Below, piece by piece: positions 23,131 to 31,772 of a stretch of DNA of 46,271 bases. The DNA comes from Mycolicibacterium llatzerense (GTDB taxonomy: Bacteria; Actinomycetota; Actinomycetes; Mycobacteriales; Mycobacteriaceae). The notes under the pieces were generated by a model, which worked only from the letters and a program-made list of their open reading frames with translations, was not told the DNA's origin and made no database searches. Position numbers and translations under genes: made by a program. The stretch's first letter is position 1. Every line of letters starts with the position of its first letter. The stretch lies in contig NZ_JXST01000047.1 of the NCBI RefSeq assembly GCF_000878195.1, positions 1-46,271 on the forward strand, read 5' to 3'.

Positions 23131-25929
23131 TCAGTGCGCGGCGATAATCGTGCGCAGCTGACGCCGCGACGTAATGCCGAGTTTCACGAAGACCTTCCGC
23201 AGATGCCATTCGACGGTGTGCGTGCTGATGAACAGCTGCGCACCGATCTCCTGGTTGGTCAGACCGCCGGCGGCCAGTTCGGCGATCTGGGTTTCTTGCG
23301 TCGTCAGCTCGTCACCGGAACTGACCGGCTCCTTGCGGACCTTCTTCCCGGCTGCGATCAACTCGCGGCGGGTCCGCTCCGAGAATGCCTCGGCTCCCAT
23401 GCGATTGAACATCTCGAACGCCGCCCCGAGGTGCTCACGCGCTGCCACGCGACGGTTCATCCGGCGCAGCCATTCCCCGTAACATAAATGCGCCCGGGCC
23501 AGCAGGAAGACGACGCCGGTGCGCCCGAGCCGTTCGATGGCCTCGGTGTACAGGGCGTCGGCGTCCTCGTCGTCGGCCACCAGGGCACGCGAGTGTGCGA
23601 GAGCGCCCAATCCCCAGTCGGTGCCGCTGGAGCCCGCACGCGCGGCAAGCCTCTGCACCGCCCACTCGGCAGTTCCCTTGTCCCCGATGCGCGTTGCAGC
23701 TTCGACGAGCTCGACCAGACACCAGCTATAGAAGCCCAGGTCTTCGTAATCGCAACAGTTCCTGGCCGCGGCAAAGGCTTCGGCGTAGCGCCCGAGTCCG
23801 TTGTAGAGAACAGCCGAAAGAAACCCGGTGACGCCGACTCCCCGTCCTTCGCCGCGGGCAGCCGCATCGGCCGCCGCGGACTCGATGAGGCCGACTGCGT
23901 CACCCGCGACCCCACGAAACGCCGCCAACGACAACGAGTGGTACCGCAGCGGGGCATAGTCGGTCGCCGCCGAGATGACGGCGGCCTCAGCGATAAGTGC
24001 TGCCGCCGTGTCGAATTCGCCTGCCAGCAGATGCACACCGGCCCCGAAGGCGAGTGCGGGCGGAAGCGCGGCCAGGGCGCCGGCGTCACGCGCCTGACGA
24101 ATCACGGCGGTGGCCAGCAGCCGGTGGATGCCGTCATCCCAAATCTCGCCGACGGCCGATTCCTGAACAATGGCCAGTCCCAACGGCATCCACCGCAGGA
24201 GCTGACCGTCGGCATCCTGCGCGTGCCGGCACATGAGGTCCAGCGCGGCGCGCATCTGTTCGGTACCACCGCCGGTGACGATGCGGCTCGCCACCCCGCT
24301 CAGCAGCAAGTCCACCGGCCGATGCAGCTCGGTCGCACCGCCGAGTGCAGCGCCCGCGGCCTCGGCCACCTGTACCAGCATGCCCGGCCCACCGAGCCGG
24401 CCCGCATACATCGCCGCGGCGAGCGCCTCGAGATATGTCTCGTGGGCAAGGTCAGCATCGAGCGTCTCGAGATCTCTTGCCGCGGCAAGCAACTTCTGCA
24501 CGGAGTCGCTCAGCGGCGGCACGCCGGGCCCGCCGCCGCGGCTGCGGGCGAACTGCATCTCGGCCCGCAACCGATCCACTTGCGCCCGTTGCAGATTCGT
24601 CAGTGGCCCGAGTTCGGCGATCGCCAGGAGTTCATACGCCGCAGCCGGTGCCGCCGCGTCACGCTTGGCCTGCGCCGCCGCGAGCGCCCGTGCCGCGCGC
24701 AGGACCGGGTCCGCGGTGAGCACCGTCGCACGTTCCAGGAAGGCCGCCGCCGCGGCGACGCCGCCTTTACTCTTGGCCCGGCCGGCGGATCGCTCCAGAT
24801 CCGCGGCCACCGCGTCGTCGGGCCCCGCCGCCGCGTGGGCGAAATGCCAGGCGCGACGGTCGGGGTCCTGCCGGGGATCTGTGGCCTCGGCCAGAGCCCG
24901 ATGTACCGACCGGCGCGCGTTCACGTCGGCCGCACGATAGACAGCCGAACGCATCAACGGATGGCGGAAACGCACGCGCGCACCGAACTCGATGAGTCCG
25001 GCCGCCTCTGCCGGCGCCAGCGCACCGACGGACAGTCCCAAAGTCGTTGCGGCCCTCTGGAACAGCGCCGCGTCCCCAACCGAGTCGGCGGCGGCGAGGA
25101 ACAACAGTTGCTGGGCAGCCGGTGGCAGCGCCTCTACGCGACGCCGGTAGCCGTCCTCGACCTGCCTCGTCACGCTGCGCCCGGTGCCCATGCTCCAGAA
25201 GCCACCGGCGAGCTCGGCGGCGGAAACACTTCGGGGAACCTCGAGGAGCGCCAGCGGGATCCCTCGTGTCTCAGCGACGACGCGGTCGCGCACCCGTTCG
25301 TCGACCCGCCCCAACAGCACCGAGTCGAGCAGGTCGCGAGCGTCGGCATCCGACAGCCCCGTCACCGCCAGCTCCGGCAGCGTCCCCAGCGCCTCCGCTC
25401 CGGCGTCACGGGCCGCGAACAGCAGCGCAACGGGCTCAGCGAGCAAGCGCCGCGCAACGAAGGCGAGAGTCTGCACCGACACCTGGTCGAGCCACTGCGC
25501 GTCATCGACGAGGCACAGCAGGGGCTGGTCGGCAGTCGCCGCGGCCAGCAGGCTGAGCACCGCGAGCCCCACCAGAAACCGATCGGGCGCCGCCCCCACG
25601 CCCCGACCGAAGGCGACATCCAATGCTTCGCGCTGCGGCGTGGGCAGCTCGTCGAGGTGATGCAGCAGCGGTGCACACAGCTGATGCAGGCCCGCGTAGG
25701 CCAGCTCCATATCGGACTCGACGCCCGTCACCTGGATGCGGCGAAATCCGTCGGCCGTCTCGGCCGCATGCCGCAGCAGCGCGGTCTTTCCGACCCCCGC
25801 CTCGCCGCGCAGCACCAGCACCTGGCTGCCACCGGCCTGCGCGGTCGACAACAGACCGCGCAGCGTCGCGATCTCTCTATCGCGGCCGCGCAAGGCCGGC
25901 CCGCGACCCTGGCTCAACATTGGCATCAC
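23131..25929 (-). CDS. LAL-type LuxR transcriptional regulator (ATP-binding)
   Basis: 932-residue large ATP-binding regulator of the LuxR family. The N-terminal AAA/NTPase part has Walker A GEAGVGKTALL (42-52) and Walker B LLCLVDDAQWLD (about 138-149). A long alpha-helical TPR-like middle follows. The C-terminal LuxR helix-turn-helix is in about the last 65 residues (LTTQETQIAELAAGGLTNQEI...STHTVEWHLRKVFVKLGI). Possible starts are GTG 25929, ATG 25926 and ATG 25920; no ribosome-binding site is evident. LAL proteins are usually ligand-responsive activators. Its stop is followed after 12 bp by one of four copies of a repeated promoter motif, so it is the best candidate to bind that motif. No copy is seen in front of its own gene. 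Confidence 0.92.
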   Translation of the reverse strand: MMPMLSQGRGPALRGRDREIATLRGLLSTAQAGGSQVLVLRGEAGVGKTALLRHAAETADGFRRIQVTGVESDMELAYAGLHQLCAPLLHHLDELPTPQREALDVAFGRGVGAAPDRFLVGLAVLSLLAAATADQPLLCLVDDAQWLDQVSVQTLAFVARRLLAEPVALLFAARDAGAEALGTLPELAVTGLSDADARDLLDSVLLGRVDERVRDRVVAETRGIPLALLEVPRSVSAAELAGGFWSMGTGRSVTRQVEDGYRRRVEALPPAAQQLLFLAAADSVGDAALFQRAATTLGLSVGALAPAEAAGLIEFGARVRFRHPLMRSAVYRAADVNARRSVHRALAEATDPRQDPDRRAWHFAHAAAGPDDAVAADLERSAGRAKSKGGVAAAAAFLERATVLTADPVLRAARALAAAQAKRDAAAPAAAYELLAIAELGPLTNLQRAQVDRLRAEMQFARSRGGGPGVPPLSDSVQKLLAAARDLETLDADLAHETYLEALAAAMYAGRLGGPGMLVQVAEAAGAALGGATELHRPVDLLLSGVASRIVTGGGTEQMRAALDLMCRHAQDADGQLLRWMPLGLAIVQESAVGEIWDDGIHRLLATAVIRQARDAGALAALPPALAFGAGVHLLAGEFDTAAALIAEAAVISAATDYAPLRYHSLSLAAFRGVAGDAVGLIESAAADAAARGEGRGVGVTGFLSAVLYNGLGRYAEAFAAARNCCDYEDLGFYSWCLVELVEAATRIGDKGTAEWAVQRLAARAGSSGTDWGLGALAHSRALVADDEDADALYTEAIERLGRTGVVFLLARAHLCYGEWLRRMNRRVAAREHLGAAFEMFNRMGAEAFSERTRRELIAAGKKVRKEPVSSGDELTTQETQIAELAAGGLTNQEIGAQLFISTHTVEWHLRKVFVKLGITSRRQLRTIIAAH

Positions 25930-25964
25930 CGTATCTAGTTGCTGTCAGCAGTCTTACCAGACAC

Positions 25965-25999
25965 AAAAGTGCCCCAAAACCGGAGTTCTGGGGCACTTT
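25965..25999 (-). terminator. Intrinsic terminator of the etfBA operon
   Basis: Arms AAAAGTGCCCC and GGGGCACTTT pair (25966-25975 with 25990-25999 as the perfect core), with a 14-base loop. On the minus strand the stem is followed by TTTTGTGT. It begins 24 bp after the etfA stop and also separates etf from the LAL gene. Confidence 0.85.
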
Positions 26000-26023
26000 C
26001 GCGTCTGCTGGTGCAGAGAAGAA

Positions 26024-26980
26024 CTAGCCCTTGCGAGCCTTGATGGCGTCGGTCAGCTGCGGGCTGACGTTGAACAGGTCGCCCACGATGCCGAGGTCGG
26101 CGATCTCGAAGATCGGGGCCTCTTCGTCCTTGTTGACCGCGATGATGGTCTTGGACGTCTGCATACCGGCGCGGTGCTGGATGGCGCCCGAGATACCCAG
26201 GGCGATGTACAGCTGCGGGGCAACGGTCTTACCGGTCTGGCCGACCTGGAACTGACCGCCGTAGTAGCCCGAGTCGACCGCGGCACGCGAGGCACCGACG
26301 GCACCGCCGAGCGAGTCGGCCAGGGCCTCGACGACCGCGAAGTTGTCGGCGCTGCCGACACCACGGCCACCGGCGACCACGACGCTGGCCTCGGTGAGCT
26401 CCGGACGGTCACCGGCGACAGCCGGCTCGCGCGAGGTGATCTTGGTGGCGTTCTCGGCCTGGGCCGGAACCTCGACGTTGACGACCTCGCCGGCACCAGC
26501 GGCCGGGGCGGCCTCGATGGCACCCGGACGGACTGCGATGACCGGGAGCACGTCGTTGGCCTGCGCCTCGACGGTGTAAGCGCCACCGAAGATGCTGTGC
26601 ACACCGATGCCGCCGGCCTTGACGTCGATGACGTCGACCAGCAGGCCGGCACCCAGGCGAGCGGCCAGACGACCGGCGACCTCTTTGCCCTCGGTGCTGG
26701 CGACGGTCAGAACCGCGGCCGGGCCGGCGGACTCGACGAGCGCCTCCAGCACATCGACGGTCGGGGTGACCAGGAAGTTCGCCGCGTCAGCCGACTCGGC
26801 GACGTAGATCTTGGCCGCGCCGGCGGCCTTGAGGGCGTCGGTCAGCGGGGCGGCGGTGCCCGGGGCACCCACCACCACGGCAGCCGGCTCACCGAGCGCG
26901 CGAGCGGCGGTGATCAGTTCGGTGCTCACCTTCTTGAGGGCACCATCGGCGTGCTCGACGAGCACAAGTACTTCAGCCAT
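26024..26980 (-). CDS. etfA: Electron transfer flavoprotein alpha subunit
   Basis: 318-residue EtfA/FixB. The N-terminal alpha/beta domain starts MAEVLVLVEHADGALKK. The C-terminal FAD-binding domain has VVVAGGRGVGSADNF, VGASRAAVDSGYY, QVGQTGKTVAPQLYIALGISGAIQH and IIAVNKDEEAPIFEIADLGIVGDL, covering about residues 200-305. With EtfB it accepts electrons from acyl-CoA dehydrogenases and passes them to the respiratory chain. It is 47 bp downstream of etfB; the pair corresponds to Rv3028c/Rv3029c. Confidence 0.97.
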   Translation of the reverse strand: MAEVLVLVEHADGALKKVSTELITAARALGEPAAVVVGAPGTAAPLTDALKAAGAAKIYVAESADAANFLVTPTVDVLEALVESAGPAAVLTVASTEGKEVAGRLAARLGAGLLVDVIDVKAGGIGVHSIFGGAYTVEAQANDVLPVIAVRPGAIEAAPAAGAGEVVNVEVPAQAENATKITSREPAVAGDRPELTEASVVVAGGRGVGSADNFAVVEALADSLGGAVGASRAAVDSGYYGGQFQVGQTGKTVAPQLYIALGISGAIQHRAGMQTSKTIIAVNKDEEAPIFEIADLGIVGDLFNVSPQLTDAIKARKG

Positions 26981-27027
26981 GCGTATTTGCCTCTGTGTCT
27001 TTCGTGGAAGTTTCGGTGGGGTGGGGG

Positions 27028-27828
27028 CTAGATCAGCTTCTGAGCAACGAGGTACTCAGCGATCTTGTTGCCGCCCTCGCCCTCGTCAGCGATCTTCTCG
27101 CCCGCGGCCTTGGCCGGCTTCGGCGTCGACGACAGCACCTTGCTGCTGGCGTTGGCGACACCGACCTCGTCGGCCTCGACACCGATCTCAGCCAGGGTCA
27201 GCACGGTGACCGGCTTCTTCTTGGCGGCCATGATGCCCTTGAACGACGGGAAGCGGGCTTCGCCGATGCGCTCGTTGACACTGACGACGGCGGGCAGTGC
27301 GGCCTCCAGGCCGAAGACACCGTCGTCGGTCTCGCGCTCACCGGTGACCTTGCCGCCCTCGACGGAGATGCTGCGCAGGGAGGTCAGCTGCGGCAGGCCC
27401 AGCAGCTCGGCGATGACTGCGGGGACCGCGCCACCGACACCATCGGTGGACTCGTTGCCACCGATGACCAGCTCGGCGCCCTCGATGGTGCCCAGGGCGC
27501 GGGCCAGGGTCCAACCGGTCTGCACGATGTCCGAGCCCTTGAGCTGGTCATCCTTCACGTGCACCGCGTTGTCGGCACCCATGGACAGAGCCTTGCGGAT
27601 GGCCTCGGTGGCCCGCTCCGGTCCGACCGTCAGCACGGTGACGGTGCCGGCGCCGCCGGCGGCCTCTTCCTTCTCCTTGATCTGCAGCGCTGCCTCGACG
27701 GCGCGCTCGTTGATCTCGTCGAGCACCGCGTCCGCGGACTCGCGGTCGAGGGTGAAGTCGCCGTCGTTGAGCTTGCGCTCCGACTCATAGTCAGGGACCT
27801 GTTTGATCAGGACCACGATGTTCGTCAT
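27028..27828 (-). CDS. etfB: Electron transfer flavoprotein beta subunit
   Basis: 266-residue EtfB/FixA starting MTNIVVLIKQVPDYESERKL, with DEINERAVEAALQIKE, GADNAVHVKD and the signature ELVIGGNESTDGVGGAVPAVIAELLGLPQLT. It binds the AMP/nucleotide of the ETF dimer and contacts partner dehydrogenases. ATG 27828 is chosen because upstream codons (PGRRRPHRGG) are leader sequence; a GAGGAGGA ribosome-binding site lies about 12 bases upstream. First gene of the etfBA operon, with an operator-like palindrome in its promoter region. Confidence 0.97.
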   Translation of the reverse strand: MTNIVVLIKQVPDYESERKLNDGDFTLDRESADAVLDEINERAVEAALQIKEKEEAAGGAGTVTVLTVGPERATEAIRKALSMGADNAVHVKDDQLKGSDIVQTGWTLARALGTIEGAELVIGGNESTDGVGGAVPAVIAELLGLPQLTSLRSISVEGGKVTGERETDDGVFGLEAALPAVVSVNERIGEARFPSFKGIMAAKKKPVTVLTLAEIGVEADEVGVANASSKVLSSTPKPAKAAGEKIADEGEGGNKIAEYLVAQKLI

Positions 27829-27898
27829 GGGTGTGGTTCGTCCTCCTCGATGAGGCCGGCGTCGGCCTGGCATTCACGATTCACGCAACGACCAACAT

Positions 27899-27914
27899 GT
27901 TACTACTCGGTAAC
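27899..27914. promoter_or_regulatory. Palindromic operator candidate before etfB
   Basis: GTTAC-TACTCG-GTAAC, with looser outer symmetry ACAT/ATGT. On the minus strand TAACAT overlapping it could be the etfB -10. The rest of this 263-bp divergent region holds a GAACCGGTTC palindrome at 27995-28004 and a second inverted repeat at 28034-28051. The regulator is unknown; the form suits a TetR-type repressor. Confidence 0.45.
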
Positions 27915-28033
27915 TTATGTGGCATGGCGCAGGAACACCATAGCTGGTCGAGCGCCGCCCGAGGATGCCGCCTTTTGTTTTCTTGACCACACTTGAACCG
28001 GTTCGGCAACATGGCAGAACCAGCAGGTGGGAC

Positions 28034-28051
28034 GGCCCAACCAATTGGGCC
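28034..28051. promoter_or_regulatory. Perfect inverted repeat before the methyltransferase operon
   Basis: GGCCCAA-CCAA-TTGGGCC has 7-bp arms and a 4-base centre. A -10-like TAGCCT at 28077-28082 lies 25 bp downstream and 9 bp before the ATG at 28092, so the repeat falls around -35 to -55 and may be an operator. Confidence 0.4.
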
Positions 28052-28091
28052 TGGTAGTTCAGCGACCACTCTGCACTAGCCTGCCTATCTA

Positions 28092-28895
28092 ATGAGCACT
28101 TTTCCCGAAACCCAGCCGGACAGCCACGCGGCACCGTCAGTGCCAGTCATGCCACTGACCGGTGAGCGCACCGTTCCGGACCTGGCCGAGGAGAACTACT
28201 GGTTCCGCCGCCACGAGGTGGTCTACCGGCGACTGGTCGACCGCTGCCGCGACCGCGACGTCCTCGAAGCCGGTGCCGGCGAGGGCTATGGCGCAGATCT
28301 CATCGCCGACGTCGCGCGCCGCGTGATCGGACTGGACTACGACGAGTCCTCGGTGGCGCACATCCGCGCCCGCTACCCGCGGGTCGAGATGCTGCACGGC
28401 AACCTCGCCGCGCTGCCCCTGCCCGACGCCTCCGTCGACGTGGTGGTCAACTTCCAGGTCATCGAACACCTGTGGGACCAGGGCCAATTCGTCGCCGAGT
28501 GCCTGCGCGTGCTGCGTCCGGGTGGCGTCCTGCTGATGTCGACGCCGAACCGCATCACCTTCACCCCCGGCAGCGACGTCCCGCTGAACCCGTTCCACAC
28601 CCGCGAACTCAACGCCGCCGAGATGACCGAGCTGCTGACCGAACAGGGCTTCGTCATGGAGGCCATGCTGGGCGTCTATCACGGCGCCGGGCTGCGTGCG
28701 CTCGACGCCCGGTACGGCGGCTCCATCATCCAGGCGCAGATCGACCGCGCGGTGGCCGACGCACCGTGGCCGGCGGACCTGCTGGCCGACGTGGCCGCGG
28801 TGACGATCGACGACTTCGATCTGCTGGATGCCGCTGCCGCCGACGTCGATATCGACGACAGCCTCGACCTGGTGGCAATCGCGGTGCGGCCGTGA
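28092..28895 (+). CDS. SAM-dependent methyltransferase (Rv3030-like)
   Basis: 267-residue class I methyltransferase with SAM motif I LEAGAGEGYG (about 57-66), LDYDESSVAHIRARYP for motif II, and VVNFQVIEHLWDQGQFVAECLRVLRPGGVLLMSTPN for the motif IV/V region. In M. tuberculosis Rv3030 stands at the head of the Rv3030-Rv3032 set tied to methylglucose lipopolysaccharide synthesis, so a sugar O-methylation role is likely but inferred. Overlaps the next gene by GTGA. A TAGCCT -10 close to the ATG suggests a very short leader. Confidence 0.88.
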   Translation: MSTFPETQPDSHAAPSVPVMPLTGERTVPDLAEENYWFRRHEVVYRRLVDRCRDRDVLEAGAGEGYGADLIADVARRVIGLDYDESSVAHIRARYPRVEMLHGNLAALPLPDASVDVVVNFQVIEHLWDQGQFVAECLRVLRPGGVLLMSTPNRITFTPGSDVPLNPFHTRELNAAEMTELLTEQGFVMEAMLGVYHGAGLRALDARYGGSIIQAQIDRAVADAPWPADLLADVAAVTIDDFDLLDAAAADVDIDDSLDLVAIAVRP

Positions 28896-30457
28896 GTGAT
28901 TCGTCCAGCGCACCCGTACCGGGGATGTTCACCCTGGTGCTGCACACGCACCTGCCGTGGCTGGCGCACCACGGCCGCTGGCCGGTCGGCGAGGAGTGGC
29001 TGTACCAGTCGTGGGCGACGGCGTACCTGCCCCTGACCCGCGTGCTACGCGAGCTGGCGGAGGAAGGTCGCGGCCACCTCCTGACCCTGGGCATGACGCC
29101 CGTCGTCACCGCACAACTCGATGACCCGTACTGCCTGGCCGGCATGCAGCAGTGGCTGTCCAACTGGCAGCTGCGGGCGCTGGAGGCGACCACAGTTCGT
29201 GACGGCGGCGGCGCCCCTGAGACCTTCAACTCACCGGAAGCGTTGCGCGCCTTCGGTATTCACGAGCACGAGCAGGCCGGTGCAGCACTCGCCGAATTCG
29301 CCGACCACTGGCAGCACGGCGGCAGCCCGGTGCTGCGGCAGCTCATCGGCGCGGGCACCATCGAATTGCTCGGCGGCCCGCTGTCGCATCCGTTCCAGCC
29401 GCTGCTCAACCCCCGGCTGCGGGAGTTCGCGCTGCGTGAGGGCCTGGCCGACGCCGGCGCCCGGTTCGCGCACACCCCCGGCGGCATCTGGGCGCCCGAA
29501 TGTGCGTACGCCCCCGGCATGGAGACCGGCTATGCGGCTGCCGGCGTCACCCACTTCATGGTCGACGGCCCGTCGCTGCACGGCGATACGGCGCTCGGCC
29601 GCCCGGTCGGTGAGTCGGACGTCGTCGCCTTCGGGCGCGACCTGCAGGTCAGTTACCGCGTGTGGTCCCCCAAGTCCGGCTACCCGGGGCACCCGGCCTA
29701 CCGGGACTTCCACACCTACGACCATCTCACCGGACTCAAGCCCGCCAGGGTCACCGGCCGCACCGTCGCGTCGGAGTCGAAGGCGCCCTACGAGCCGGAA
29801 CGGGCCGTCGCGGCCATCGACGCGCACGTCGCGGATTTCGTGAACACCGTTCGGCGGCGGCTGATCTCGGAGTCCGAGCGCATCGGACGCCCGGCCCACG
29901 TGGTCGCCGCGTTCGACACCGAGCTGTTCGGGCACTGGTGGCACGAGGGACCGGAATGGCTGGCGCGGGTATTGCGCGCGCTGCCCGAGGCCGGGGTCCA
30001 GGTCGGCACCCTCTCGGACGCGATCAACAACGGCTTCGTCGGCTCCCCGGTCGAGCTGCCGCCGAGCTCCTGGGGTTCGGGCAAGGACTGGCAGGTCTGG
30101 TCGGGTGAGCAGGTCGCCGACTTCGTCACGCTCAACGCCGAGGTCGTGGATACCGCGCTGACCACAGTGGACAAGGCCCTGGCCCAGGATTCGGCCTACC
30201 CGGCACGGGACCGCGTGGCCGACCAGATCCTGCGCGAGGCGCTGCTGACTGTCTCGAGCGACTGGCCCTTCATGGTCAGCAAAGACACCGCGGCGGAATA
30301 TGCTCGCTATCGCGCGCATCTGCACGCACACGCCACCCGGGAGATCGCCGGTGCCCTCGCGTCTGGACGGCGCGATCAGGCCCAGACGCTCGCGGAGGGT
30401 TGGAACCGCGCCGACGGACTGTTCGGCGCCCTGGACGCGCGGAGGTTGCCGCGATGA
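28892..30457 (+). CDS. GH57-family glycosidase / 1,4-alpha-glucan branching enzyme (Rv3031-like)
   Basis: 521-residue glycoside hydrolase family 57 protein. The N-terminal FTLVLHTHLPWLAHHGRWP is the first GH57 motif. The catalytic nucleophile lies in GGIWAPECAY (Glu203) and the acid/base in VVAAFDTELFGHWW (Asp342); a helical DUF1957-type C-terminal domain follows. The homologue Rv3031 is regarded as the branching enzyme for methylglucose lipopolysaccharide. GTG 28892 is coupled to the methyltransferase stop. The last three codons and stop (CCG CGA TGA) belong to MIRU-like copy B. Confidence 0.9.
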   Translation: MSDSSSAPVPGMFTLVLHTHLPWLAHHGRWPVGEEWLYQSWATAYLPLTRVLRELAEEGRGHLLTLGMTPVVTAQLDDPYCLAGMQQWLSNWQLRALEATTVRDGGGAPETFNSPEALRAFGIHEHEQAGAALAEFADHWQHGGSPVLRQLIGAGTIELLGGPLSHPFQPLLNPRLREFALREGLADAGARFAHTPGGIWAPECAYAPGMETGYAAAGVTHFMVDGPSLHGDTALGRPVGESDVVAFGRDLQVSYRVWSPKSGYPGHPAYRDFHTYDHLTGLKPARVTGRTVASESKAPYEPERAVAAIDAHVADFVNTVRRRLISESERIGRPAHVVAAFDTELFGHWWHEGPEWLARVLRALPEAGVQVGTLSDAINNGFVGSPVELPPSSWGSGKDWQVWSGEQVADFVTLNAEVVDTALTTVDKALAQDSAYPARDRVADQILREALLTVSSDWPFMVSKDTAAEYARYRAHLHAHATREIAGALASGRRDQAQTLAEGWNRADGLFGALDARRLPR

Positions 30458-30488
30458 GCGCTTGCGCGAAGAGCAGAGGGCACCGATG
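30447..30488 (+). repeat. MIRU-like junction repeat, copy B
   Basis: 42 bases identical but for one position (C for T three bases before the final GATG) to the minus strand of 3130-3171. It runs from the last codons of the GH57 gene to the ATG of the glucosyltransferase gene and is bounded by GATGA direct repeats. It leaves 28 bp between a stop and a start codon that would otherwise overlap. Confidence 0.75.
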
Positions 30489-31715
30489 AAAATCCTCATG
30501 GTCTCGTGGGAGTACCCACCCGTGGTGATCGGTGGCCTCGGACGCCACGTCCACCATCTGGCCGTCGAGCTGGCCGCCCGCGGCCACGAGGTCGTGGTGC
30601 TGTGTCGCCGGCCCGCCGGTACCGACCCCAGCACGCACCCCACCACCAACGAGGTGCACGAGGGTGTGTGGGTGATCTCCGCGGCGCTCGATCCGAACGA
30701 GTTCACCTTCGGCACCGACATGATGGCCTGGACGCTGGCCATGGGGCACGCCATGGTTCGTGCCGGCCTGAGCCTGCGCGACTGGACGCCCGATGTGGTG
30801 CATGCCCACGACTGGCTGGTCGCGCACCCCGCCGTCACCCTGGCCGAGTTCTTCGACGTGCCATTGGTCTCCACCATCCACGCCACCGAGGCCGGCCGGC
30901 ATTCCGGCTGGCTCTCCGGACCGGTGAGCCGGCAGGTGCACTCGCTGGAGTCGTGGCTGGTGCACGAGTCGGACTCGCTGATCACCTGCTCGGTGTCCAT
31001 GGGCGAGGAGATCACCGAGCTGTTCGGGCCCGAGCTGCCCGACGTGAGCGTCATCTGCAATGGCATCGACACGGCCGGCTGGCCGTTCGCGATGCGGCGC
31101 AAGCACGACGGCCCGGCCGAGCTCCTGTTCGTCGGCCGGCTCGAGTACGAGAAGGGCGTGCACGACGTCATCGCCGCGCTGCCCCGCATCCGGCGGACCC
31201 ACCCCGGCACCACGCTGACCATCGCGGGCGACGGCACCCAGTACGACTGGCTGGTCGAGGAAGCCCGCAAAGCCAAGGTCACCAAGGCCGTGAATTTCGT
31301 TGGCCGCGTGGACCATTCAGGCCTGCTGGAGCTGCTGCACCGGGCCGACGCCGCGGTCCTGCCGAGCCACTACGAACCGTTCGGCATCGTGGCACTGGAG
31401 GCCGCCGCAGCCGGCACGCCACTGGTGACGTCCAACGTCGGCGGGCTCGGCGAGGCCGTGATCAACGGCAAGACCGGTGTCTCCTGCCCGCCGCGGAACG
31501 TCGGCGCACTGGCTGCCGCGGTCCGCAAGGTGCTCGACGATCCGCCGGCCGCGCAGCAGCGCGCCCTGGCCGCCCGGGACCGGTTGAACCACGACTTCTC
31601 GTGGCAGCACGTCGCCGCCGAGACGTCGGACGTGTACCTGGCCGCCAAGCGCGGCGAACGCCTGCCACATGCCCGTCGTCCCATCGTGGAGCGCCCGCTG
31701 CCCGACCGCGGCTGA
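30486..31715 (+). CDS. GT4-family alpha-1,4-glucosyltransferase (Rv3032-like)
   Basis: 409-residue GT-B fold glycosyltransferase: MKILMVSWEYPPVVIGGLGRH at the N-terminus (acceptor side), VVHAHDWLVAHPAV at about 105-118, LFVGRLEYEKGVHDVIAALP in the nucleotide-sugar domain, and the retaining-GT4 E-x7-E in HYEPFGIVALEA. Rv3032 elongates the alpha-1,4-glucan of methylglucose lipopolysaccharide and contributes to glycogen. The ATG is the last codon of the MIRU-like element. Third gene of the methyltransferase-GH57-GT4 operon. Confidence 0.92.
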   Translation: MKILMVSWEYPPVVIGGLGRHVHHLAVELAARGHEVVVLCRRPAGTDPSTHPTTNEVHEGVWVISAALDPNEFTFGTDMMAWTLAMGHAMVRAGLSLRDWTPDVVHAHDWLVAHPAVTLAEFFDVPLVSTIHATEAGRHSGWLSGPVSRQVHSLESWLVHESDSLITCSVSMGEEITELFGPELPDVSVICNGIDTAGWPFAMRRKHDGPAELLFVGRLEYEKGVHDVIAALPRIRRTHPGTTLTIAGDGTQYDWLVEEARKAKVTKAVNFVGRVDHSGLLELLHRADAAVLPSHYEPFGIVALEAAAAGTPLVTSNVGGLGEAVINGKTGVSCPPRNVGALAAAVRKVLDDPPAAQQRALAARDRLNHDFSWQHVAAETSDVYLAAKRGERLPHARRPIVERPLPDRG

Positions 31716-31746
31716 GAGTTTCTCCGCGAGCTTCGCTTGACGGATA

Positions 31747-31761
31747 TACCCCCCGGGGGTA
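31747..31761. promoter_or_regulatory. RicR-type copper-responsive operator
   Basis: TACCC-CCCGG-GGGTA matches the mycobacterial RicR box TACCC-N5-GGGTA exactly. It ends 11 bp upstream of the GTG start of the copper oxidase gene, covering its promoter. RicR is a copper-released repressor of the CsoR family, and M. tuberculosis mmcO is a known member of its regulon. Confidence 0.85.
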
Positions 31762-31772
31762 CAAACGGCAGT

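Noticed and set aside
23488..25938. 816-codon plus-strand open frame
   Set aside because: Antisense to the LAL regulator gene; the protein is Arg/Gly/Gln-rich without any domain, a product of GC-rich third positions.
27993..28006. Second KstR-type site
   Set aside because: TTGAACCGGTTCGG fails the last fixed base of the consensus and is far from either start codon; kept only as a palindrome.
29231..31285. 684-codon minus-strand open frame
   Set aside because: Antisense to the GH57 and GT4 genes; low-complexity shadow.
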